From: CAKSQF01 sp051867915
GTDB taxonomy: Bacteria; Bacillota; Clostridia; Oscillospirales; CAG-272
DNA: 24,125 nt
Direction of reading: 5' to 3'
Assembly (NCBI GenBank): GCA_051867915.1
Contig: JBJDZJ010000011.1
Span: forward strand, 1 to 24,125
Below are positions 1 through 5,438 of this stretch, piece by piece (positions within the stretch are counted from its first letter, which is position 1; each line of letters starts with the position of its first letter). A program made the translations under genes and the position numbers. The notes under the pieces were generated by a model. It worked only from the letters and a program-made list of their open reading frames with translations. It searched no databases and was not told the origin of the DNA.

Positions 1-60
1 CGCTTCAATGACATCAAGGAAGGCGACATTCTGGAAGCCTTCGAGATGGTTCAGGTGTAA
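1..60 (+). CDS. infB: Translation initiation factor IF-2, C-terminal end (partial)
   Basis: Only the last 19 codons and the TAA stop are inside the window, read in frame from base 1. They encode a peptide ending DIKEGDILEAFEMVQV. The NDIKEGD(I/V)IEAFE pattern is the hallmark of the extreme C-terminus of IF-2 domain IV, the part that binds the initiator fMet-tRNA. IF-2 is the GTPase that brings this tRNA to the 30S subunit and promotes subunit joining. The rest of the gene lies upstream of the window. A strong hairpin follows the stop, so the gene appears to end its transcription unit here, without a directly following rbfA, which is a common partner in other bacteria. The assignment rests on a short but distinctive tail. 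Confidence 0.85.
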   Translation, partial: RFNDIKEGDILEAFEMVQV

Positions 61-70
61 ATGAACGCAA

Positions 71-103
71 ACAGCGGGGACTGCAAAATGAAGTCCCCGC
101 TGT
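71..103 (+). terminator. Hairpin after infB, probable terminator
   Basis: A perfect 12-base-pair stem (71-82 with 92-103, rich in G and C) encloses a 9-base loop, starting 11 bases after the infB stop codon. The strength and position fit a transcription terminator. The bases after the stem are not a clean T-run (tctgaaaagtg), so it may be a factor-assisted terminator or a 3'-end-protecting hairpin. Confidence 0.65.
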
Positions 104-174
104 CTGAAAAGTGTGAAAAGATGCATATTGCCTGCATTTTATGGTAAAAAACGGATTTTTTCGGTTGTTGTAGA

Positions 175-203
175 TTGACAAATCCGGAGAAATGTGCTAC
201 AAT
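175..203 (+). promoter_or_regulatory. Sigma-A-type promoter of the exonuclease gene
   Basis: A consensus -35 box TTGACA (175-180) is followed by a 17-base spacer and a -10 box TACAAT (198-203). A TG one base upstream of the -10 box (195-196) makes it an extended -10. Transcription should begin near 210, leaving a leader of about 26 bases. A weak ribosome binding site AAAGGA (218-223) lies 12 bases before the ATG at 236. Confidence 0.85.
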
Positions 204-235
204 AGATCGAATGAGACAAAGGATGTAGTCGCACC

Positions 236-1348
236 ATGAAGTATATTTTTTTTGACATTGAATGTGCCAACTGTTACCAGGGAAAGGGAAAAATCTGTTC
301 CTTCGGATATGTCATCACCGACGAAAACTTCAACATCACCGAACAGCACGATATGGTGATGAATCCCGCCGCAAAATTCAATCTGGGTCCCGATATCAAA
401 CTTGCATATTCCAAGAGCGAGTTCAAACAGTCCCCCCTGTTTCCCATGTTTTATGATGAAATCGAGGCACTTCTGACCGATCCCGACGGTTTGGTTTTCG
501 GATTTTCGGTCACCAACGATGCCCGCTATGTCCGGGATGAGTGCAAGAGATATAATCTTCCTCCGATTGACTATCGGTTTTACGATGTCCAGCAGATGTT
601 CATGGGCTTCGAGGGAGTCAAAAATCAGCCCTCCCTTGCCAAAATCTGCGAGCAGTACAGCGTTCCCGAATCTCAGGAGATACACAAAAGCGATCTGGAT
701 TCCAAGATGACCATGGAGGTTCTGGAGGCACTTTGTAAGGCAACCGGAAAGAGCGTTCCCGAACTGATTGAGGAATATCCCCGTGCCGTCGGCGAGTCGT
801 TGGACGGAGAGGTTCGCTGGCTGCACCCTCCTGTGAAGGAAAGTCATGATGCATCGACCGTACAAAATCCGTCGGGCAGCCGCAAGAAGAACACCATGTC
901 CCTCTATTCGCCCGCCTATAAGCGATTCTGCCGCTATGTAAAAGGCCTTGCCGTGAATGACGATCCCGATGCCCCTCTACACGGTCAGAAGATCTGCATC
1001 AGCGCCAACTATGAGGAGCGGCACTGCGTACAGATGAGGGAAATTGCCGCACGGATTGCCGATCGGGGCGGACGCTACTGGGCGTATGCCTCTGAGTGTG
1101 ATCTGTTTGTTTCCTATGATTACATCAAGGCAGACGGCACGGTTAAGAAATGCGCAAGACTTGCCCATGTTCATGAAGCCATCGAGAAGGGAAAGGAGAT
1201 AAAAATCCTTCCTCTTTCCGAGTTTCTGGAGATACTGGACACCGACGAAGCACAATTGGACGCCCTTCTGCTTCCCGAAGCCGATGAGACAGATTCCGAT
1301 GAAACGGAGACCGTTGATAGCGAGATTCCGATCGCCGTTAATTCCTGA
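236..1348 (+). CDS. DEDDh 3'-5' exonuclease with C-terminal BRCT-like domain
   Basis: This 370-residue soluble protein begins with a DnaQ-like exonuclease fold (about residues 1-170). The DEDDh residues can be placed: D7 and E9 in FDIEC, D95 in VTNDARYV, and H150 with D155 in HKSDLDS, matching the H-x4-D exonuclease III motif. Such enzymes remove nucleotides from 3' ends of DNA or RNA using two metal ions. After a basic linker (about 200-245), residues about 247-335 resemble a BRCT domain (GQKICISANYE, then RIADRGGRYW and a following CDLFVSYD). The tail (about 335-365) is strongly acidic. The gene has its own promoter and terminator and no partner gene. There is no polymerase domain, so it is a stand-alone exonuclease, not PolC. 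The substrate is unknown; DNA repair or an RNA-processing role are both possible. The exonuclease call is firm and the BRCT call is probable. Confidence 0.85.
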   Translation: MKYIFFDIECANCYQGKGKICSFGYVITDENFNITEQHDMVMNPAAKFNLGPDIKLAYSKSEFKQSPLFPMFYDEIEALLTDPDGLVFGFSVTNDARYVRDECKRYNLPPIDYRFYDVQQMFMGFEGVKNQPSLAKICEQYSVPESQEIHKSDLDSKMTMEVLEALCKATGKSVPELIEEYPRAVGESLDGEVRWLHPPVKESHDASTVQNPSGSRKKNTMSLYSPAYKRFCRYVKGLAVNDDPDAPLHGQKICISANYEERHCVQMREIAARIADRGGRYWAYASECDLFVSYDYIKADGTVKKCARLAHVHEAIEKGKEIKILPLSEFLEILDTDEAQLDALLLPEADETDSDETETVDSEIPIAVNS

Positions 1349-1354
1349 TTCGAT

Positions 1355-1384
1355 TCCCCCGGATAAAACCGGGGGATGTTTTTT
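1355..1384 (+). terminator. Rho-independent terminator of the exonuclease gene
   Basis: An 8-base-pair GC stem (1355-1362 with 1369-1376) with a 6-base loop is followed by tg and six T residues (1379-1384). It begins seven bases after the exonuclease stop codon. Confidence 0.9.
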
Positions 1385-1396
1385 GACTGATAAGAA

Positions 1397-1434
1397 AAAC
1401 CGAACCCGTTTGAAACTTCAAACGGGTTCGGTTT
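1397..1434 (-). terminator. Rho-independent terminator of fba
   Basis: A long inverted repeat (1397-1414 with 1417-1434) lies 19 bases beyond the fba stop codon. Read on the minus strand the stem is followed by a T-rich run, as a terminator needs. The innermost pairs cannot close around the 2-base centre, so the real loop is a little larger. With the plus-strand terminator at 1355-1384 it insulates two convergent genes. Confidence 0.85.
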
Positions 1435-1453
1435 GCAGTTGTACTGTCGGATT

Positions 1454-2317
1454 TTAAGCCTTGCCGACCGAGCCGAACAGCTCCATCTTTTCCTTGACGG
1501 TAGCTTTGATTGCCTCAAAGCCGGGAGCCAGGAGCTTTCTGGGGTCAAAGCCCTTGCCGGAAAGATCCTTGCCTGCCTCGATGTAGCTGCGGGTTGCAGC
1601 TGCAAAGGAAAGCTGGCACTCGGTATTGACATTGATCTTGGAAACGCCAAGAGAAATGGCCTTCTTGATCATATCGGCAGGGATGCCTGTACCGCCGTGA
1701 AGAACCAGGGGCATTGCGCCGACCTTTTCGGAAACGGCAGCCAGAGTCTCGAAGGACAGACCGGGCCAGTTAGCGGGATACTTGCCGTGGATGTTGCCGA
1801 TTCCGGCAGCCAGCATGGTAACGCCCAGATCGGCGATCATCTTGCACTCGTTGGGATCTGCACACTCGCCCATACCGACAACGCCGTCCTCTTCGCCGCC
1901 AATGGATCCGACCTCTGCCTCAATGGAGAGACCCAGCGCATCGGCAACATGAACCAGCTCGGTGGTCTTTGCGACATTCTCTTCGATGGGATAGTGAGAA
2001 CCGTCAAACATGATAGAAGTAAAGCCTGCCTTTACACACTTGTAGCAGCCTTCATAGGTACCGTGGTCCAGATGAAGCGCAACGGGAACGGTAATGCCAA
2101 GGCTCTTGTCCATTGCCTTAACCATGGCTGCAACGGTTTCGAAGCCTGCCATGTACTTGCCTGCACCCTCGGATACACCAAGGATAACGGGGCTGTTTAA
2201 CTCCTGTGCGGTCAGCAGAACGGCCTTGGTCCACTCAAGGTTGTTGATGTTGAACTGTCCGACAGCATAGTGACCTTCTTTTGCTTTGGTAAGCATTTCT
2301 TTTGCATTTACTAACAT
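1454..2317 (-). CDS. fba: Class II fructose-1,6-bisphosphate aldolase
   Basis: The enzyme cleaves fructose 1,6-bisphosphate into dihydroxyacetone phosphate and glyceraldehyde 3-phosphate in glycolysis, and runs in reverse in gluconeogenesis. It is a zinc-dependent TIM-barrel protein of 287 residues, the usual length for the short class II A-type. Motifs seen: HLDHGTYEG with the catalytic acid D84 and zinc ligand H85, EAEVGSIGGEEDG in the middle, zinc ligand H178 in NIHGKYP, and H207 in VLHGGTGI. The ribosome binding site AAGGAG (2328-2333) lies 10 bases before the ATG. The gene is alone on the minus strand between convergent and divergent neighbours, with its own promoter and terminator. Related tagatose-bisphosphate aldolases share this fold, but an isolated gene with a strong -10 box fits glycolysis best. 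Confidence 0.93.
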   Translation of the reverse strand: MLVNAKEMLTKAKEGHYAVGQFNINNLEWTKAVLLTAQELNSPVILGVSEGAGKYMAGFETVAAMVKAMDKSLGITVPVALHLDHGTYEGCYKCVKAGFTSIMFDGSHYPIEENVAKTTELVHVADALGLSIEAEVGSIGGEEDGVVGMGECADPNECKMIADLGVTMLAAGIGNIHGKYPANWPGLSFETLAAVSEKVGAMPLVLHGGTGIPADMIKKAISLGVSKINVNTECQLSFAAATRSYIEAGKDLSGKGFDPRKLLAPGFEAIKATVKEKMELFGSVGKA

Positions 2318-2352
2318 TTCTTCATTGCTCCTTTATTTGCATCAGTGCTTCC

Positions 2353-2381
2353 ATTATACACCATATTTTCCGAAAAATAAA
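2353..2381 (-). promoter_or_regulatory. Probable fba promoter
   Basis: A perfect -10 box TATAAT is present on the minus strand (2353-2358). At a 17-base spacing the -35 position (2376-2381) reads TTTATT, a poor match to consensus. The start of transcription would fall near 2346, giving a leader of about 30 bases. The -10 box is clear; the -35 box is weak. Confidence 0.6.
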
Positions 2382-2578
2382 TAGGTTTTTCAAAAAAAGT
2401 TGAAAATTTTTTAAAAATATGATTGAGCTGTTCCTGATCTGCGGAATCGGGGGAAAGTATAAACATCTTATATGTGAATGACTTTCCATGTAATCATTCT
2501 GAATTTGGATTTACGGAAAAGTACAGACTTGTTAACAAAATATTTACAGTCAAACGATCAATTTGTTCTGCCAAATCA

Positions 2579-2607
2579 TTGATTTCACAAAGGACTTGTG
2601 TTAAAAT
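2579..2607 (+). promoter_or_regulatory. Promoter of the MATE-oxidoreductase operon
   Basis: A -35 box TTGATT (2579-2584), a 17-base spacer and a -10 box TAAAAT (2602-2607) with an upstream TG (2599-2600) form a good extended -10 promoter. Transcription should begin near 2614, too close to the first in-frame ATG (2617) for that codon to have a ribosome binding site. Confidence 0.8.
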
Positions 2608-2626
2608 AAACAGGTTATGAAAAAAC

Positions 2627-2631
2627 AGGAG
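2627..2631 (+). promoter_or_regulatory. Ribosome binding site that sets the MATE start
   Basis: AGGAG lies six bases before the ATG at 2638. It decides for this start over the ATG at 2617, which sits almost on the predicted transcription start. Confidence 0.85.
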
Positions 2632-2637
2632 AATAAA

Positions 2638-4050
2638 ATGGAAAACATCCAATCAAGTGAAAATAAAATGGGAACGGTGCCGGTACTCAGATTGCTGGTC
2701 ACGATGTCCCTTCCTATGATCGTCGCTATGCTTGTACAAGCGATGTACAATGTGGTAGACACGCTGTTCCTTTCCCGTTACAGCAGTGATGCGTTGACGG
2801 CAGTATCCGGCGCATTTGCGGCGCAGAACCTGATGATCGGTATCGCAACGGGAACAGGTGTAGGTATTAACGCCCTGCTGTCCCGATACCTGGGTGAAAA
2901 AAACAGTGAAAAGGCCAACCGTGTGGCGGGCAACGGCGTACTGTTGGGGCTGGTCGGGTATTTGATCGTTCTGATTTTCGGTCTGTTTTTTACGGGATTC
3001 TATTATGATAAGATTTCCAATATTGATGAAATTCGCCGGATGGGGAAAGAGTATCTGCAGATAGTATGCATAGGGTCCTTCGGTCTGTTTGTGGAAGTGA
3101 CTTTTGAGCGGATCATGCAGTCCACCGGAAAAACCCTGTATACCATGTTCACACAGGGGATCGGAGCGATCATCAATATCATTTTGGATCCCATTTTGAT
3201 TTTCGGAATCGGTCCGTTCCCGAAAATGGGAATCAGCGGAGCGGCATACGCAACCGTGATCGGTCAGATTACAGCCGCTGTCATCGCACTTTGCCTCAAT
3301 CAAATCAAAAATACCGAAATCAGGCTGTCGCCTTCCACTTTGAAGCCCGATTTCGGAATGATCGGTAACATTTATGCTGTTGGAATTCCTTCCATAATCA
3401 TGGTAGGCATCGGGTCGGTGATGAATTTTGGGCTGAATCTGATTCTGAAGTCGATTGATCCCACAGAAATTGCCATTGCGGTATTCGGAATTTATTTTAA
3501 ACTCCAGTCCTTCATCTTCATGCCGGTCTTCGGATTAAACAACGGCTTAATACCGATTATGGCTTTCAACTACGGAGCAAGAAGCCGTCGAAGAATGATG
3601 GACTCTCTGAAATATGCTGCAATTATTGCTTTTTCTATTATGATGGTCGGTTTTCTACTTTTCCAGCTTTTGCCGGACCCCCTTCTGCGTTTGTTTGTCT
3701 CCGATGAGCCGAACAGCGTTGCCATCCTCAACATGGGAATCCCCGCCCTTCGGATTATCAGTCTTTGTTTTATTTTTGCCGGTGTCTGCATTGTTATCAG
3801 TGCCGTCTTTCAGGCACTGGGTAAAGGAATGCTTTCCATGTTTGTCGCTATGTCGAGACAACTGGTCGTTCTCCTGCCCGTGGCATATCTCCTTGCGCAA
3901 ACCGGAGAAGTCAGTGCCGTTTGGTTTGCATTTCCAATCGCAGAGGTTGCCTCTCTTATCGTCAGTCTGATTTGTTTTGTTCGTCTGTACCGTAAAATTA
4001 TCCGCCATATTCCCGAATCATCGGAAAAAGGAAAGGAAATCACCCTATGA
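2638..4050 (+). CDS. MATE-family multidrug/toxin efflux protein
   Basis: This 470-residue integral membrane protein belongs to the MATE (multi-antimicrobial and toxic compound extrusion) family. Members export cationic drugs, metabolites or other small molecules in exchange for Na+ or H+. About 12 hydrophobic segments can be read in two similar halves. The first half carries the typical opening LLVTMSLPMIVAMLVQAMYN with VDTLFLSRY; the second half opens with GIPSIIMVGIGSVMNFGLN. The length is normal. The start is placed at the second in-frame ATG because of its AGGAG site. The gene is first in a two-gene operon and overlaps the oxidoreductase start by four bases (ATGA). The substrate cannot be told from sequence; a product or substrate of the downstream oxidoreductase is one guess. 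Confidence 0.9.
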   Translation: MENIQSSENKMGTVPVLRLLVTMSLPMIVAMLVQAMYNVVDTLFLSRYSSDALTAVSGAFAAQNLMIGIATGTGVGINALLSRYLGEKNSEKANRVAGNGVLLGLVGYLIVLIFGLFFTGFYYDKISNIDEIRRMGKEYLQIVCIGSFGLFVEVTFERIMQSTGKTLYTMFTQGIGAIINIILDPILIFGIGPFPKMGISGAAYATVIGQITAAVIALCLNQIKNTEIRLSPSTLKPDFGMIGNIYAVGIPSIIMVGIGSVMNFGLNLILKSIDPTEIAIAVFGIYFKLQSFIFMPVFGLNNGLIPIMAFNYGARSRRRMMDSLKYAAIIAFSIMMVGFLLFQLLPDPLLRLFVSDEPNSVAILNMGIPALRIISLCFIFAGVCIVISAVFQALGKGMLSMFVAMSRQLVVLLPVAYLLAQTGEVSAVWFAFPIAEVASLIVSLICFVRLYRKIIRHIPESSEKGKEITL

Positions 4051-5027
4051 ATTTTGCAGTAATCGGAACCTTTTGGCTGACCGAAAATATGATCGAAGCA
4101 ATGGGTCAAACCGACAAGATCAGATATTTTGCTCAGTATTCCAGAAGTATGGAGCGTGCAAAGGAGTTTGCAGAGAAACAGGGACACGGTGAATATGTCC
4201 GCCTGTATGACGATCTGAATGCGCTTGCAGCCGATCCTGACATTGACGCCGTTTATATTGCTTCTCCCAATTATGCCCATTATGAGCAGGCAAGACTGAT
4301 GCTGGAAGCAGGAAAGAGTGTTCTCTGCGAAAAGCCTGTCTGCTACCGTCTTTCGGAGTATAAGGAACTTTGCGAACTGGCGGATCGGAAGGGGATCGTC
4401 TTCATGGAAGCGATCATGAACATTCATCTTCCGTGGGCAAACGATCTTTGTCGGGAAGTGAAGAATCACGGCAAGGTGATTTCGGCAAGGCTGGATTTCA
4501 GTCAGAGATCCTCCAAGTTGGATCGGGTCAAAACCGGTCAGTTCTTTTCAACCTTTGAAAAATCAACCGGAGGCGGTGCGCTGATGGATCTCGGCGTGTA
4601 CGCCGTCTATCTGGCGATTTTCCTCTTCGGAATGCCCAAACAAATCCGCTCTGACGCACGATTCTTTCGGACGGGTGTAGACATACAGGATGTGGTTTTG
4701 TTTGTCTATGACGATTTTACGGCGGTTCTCACCTTTACAAAACTGGTCGAAAGCAGAATCCACAGCGAGATCCTCTGTGAAAACGGATCCGTAACAATTC
4801 AGAATCTTTCCAGACTTCAGAATGTGTATTCCTATCCGTCAGACGGCAGCGAGCATTGTCTCCATAGAGAGACGACTTTCCCGCAGGGTATGTGTTGTGA
4901 GCTTTCGGACTTTCTGTCCTGCCGTCAGGAGGCGGGCAGGGAGGGATACAGACGCTCCCGGGAGCTTGCAGAGATGGTTCTCAGATGTATGGAAGAGATT
5001 CGCAGGCAGATCGGTTATAATCTGTAA
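4047..5027 (+). CDS. Gfo/Idh/MocA-family NAD(P)-dependent oxidoreductase
   Basis: This 326-residue soluble protein has an N-terminal Rossmann fold (about 1-120) and a C-terminal alpha/beta domain (about 125-320), as in glucose-fructose oxidoreductase and inositol dehydrogenase. Family marks are the EKP motif (residues 95-97 in LCEKPVC), the preceding IASPNYAHYEQA stretch, and GGGALMDLGVYAV in the second domain. The nucleotide-binding loop reads VIGTFWLTE in place of the common GxGxxG, a variant I recall from Firmicute members of this family. Such enzymes oxidise or reduce a hydroxyl of a sugar, cyclitol or similar compound. Translation is coupled to the MATE gene by an ATGA overlap, with an AAGGA site nine bases before the start. 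The substrate is unknown. Confidence 0.87.
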   Translation: MNFAVIGTFWLTENMIEAMGQTDKIRYFAQYSRSMERAKEFAEKQGHGEYVRLYDDLNALAADPDIDAVYIASPNYAHYEQARLMLEAGKSVLCEKPVCYRLSEYKELCELADRKGIVFMEAIMNIHLPWANDLCREVKNHGKVISARLDFSQRSSKLDRVKTGQFFSTFEKSTGGGALMDLGVYAVYLAIFLFGMPKQIRSDARFFRTGVDIQDVVLFVYDDFTAVLTFTKLVESRIHSEILCENGSVTIQNLSRLQNVYSYPSDGSEHCLHRETTFPQGMCCELSDFLSCRQEAGREGYRRSRELAEMVLRCMEEIRRQIGYNL

Positions 5028-5035
5028 TGTCAGAT

Positions 5036-5079
5036 GCCCCATTATCCCCCAAAAAGGGGGATAATGGGGCGTCTTTTTT
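5036..5079 (+). terminator. Strong Rho-independent terminator of the MATE-oxidoreductase operon
   Basis: A perfect 15-base-pair stem (5036-5050 with 5056-5070) with an AAAAA loop is followed by gtc and six T residues. It starts eight bases after the oxidoreductase stop codon. It is among the strongest hairpins in the window. Confidence 0.95.
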
Positions 5080-5089
5080 GAGTTGGAAA

Positions 5090-5120
5090 AACAAATCGGG
5101 ATGGCGTAAACACCATCCCG
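5090..5120 (-). terminator. Rho-independent terminator of rpsU
   Basis: An 8-base-pair stem (5097-5104 with 5113-5120) with an 8-base loop lies 27 bases beyond the rpsU stop on the minus strand. It is followed on that strand by atttgttttt, a suitable T-rich run. Confidence 0.85.
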
Positions 5121-5147
5121 TTGTTTTGCAACCGTAAGTAACAGAAA

Positions 5148-5324
5148 TTACTTAAACTTGCGTTTTCTAGCTGCCTCAGACTTCTTCTTGCGCTTTACGC
5201 TGGGCTTATCGTACTGCTCTCTCTTCTTGAGTTCAGTAAGAACGCCGGAGCGCTGGCACTGTCTCTTAAATCTGCGCAGTGCGCTGTCAAGAGACTCGTT
5301 TTCTTTTACTCTGACTTCTGCCAT
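5148..5324 (-). CDS. rpsU: 30S ribosomal protein S21
   Basis: A 58-codon gene encoding a very basic protein that begins MAEVRVKENESLDSALRRFK and ends in a lysine- and arginine-rich tail (KRKKKSEAARKRKFK). This is the standard S21 sequence and length. S21 sits on the 30S platform near the 3' end of 16S rRNA and helps initiation, notably in Shine-Dalgarno recognition. The ribosome binding site GGGGAGGG (5333-5340) lies eight bases before the ATG. The gene has its own perfect-consensus promoter and its own terminator, so it can be transcribed independently of leuS upstream. It is too short for a 60-residue ORF cutoff and would be missed by one. Confidence 0.96.
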   Translation of the reverse strand: MAEVRVKENESLDSALRRFKRQCQRSGVLTELKKREQYDKPSVKRKKKSEAARKRKFK

Positions 5325-5374
5325 TCAACATTCCCTCCCCTCGCATCTGCAAGAGAATCATTTTGCCGTCCACT

Positions 5375-5403
5375 ATTATACAACAAAAAATTCCCGTTGT
5401 CAA
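5375..5403 (-). promoter_or_regulatory. Perfect-consensus promoter of rpsU
   Basis: On the minus strand TTGACA (5398-5403), a 17-base spacer and TATAAT (5375-5380) match the sigma-A consensus at all twelve positions. It lies 35 bases after the leuS stop codon. A promoter this strong fits the high demand for a ribosomal protein. Confidence 0.95.
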
Positions 5404-5438
5404 TAGTTTTCCGATAAAAAATGAACTTTTTTTGAAAA

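Larger units (their letters stand above)
2318..2637. other. Divergent intergenic region between fba and the MATE operon
   Basis: About 320 bases without a gene. It holds the fba ribosome binding site and promoter at its left end, an AT-rich stretch around 2370-2420, and the MATE promoter and ribosome binding site at its right end. I see no hairpin, riboswitch-like fold or operator palindrome in the central part (about 2420-2570). Confidence 0.7.

Noticed and set aside
1433..2200. A 255-codon plus-strand frame opposite fba
   Set aside because: The class II aldolase motifs on the minus strand are unambiguous, and the frame starts inside the fba terminator.
2419..2481. A 20-codon plus-strand frame in the fba-MATE gap
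   Set aside because: No ribosome binding site precedes the ATG, there is no promoter for it, and the peptide has no recognisable feature.
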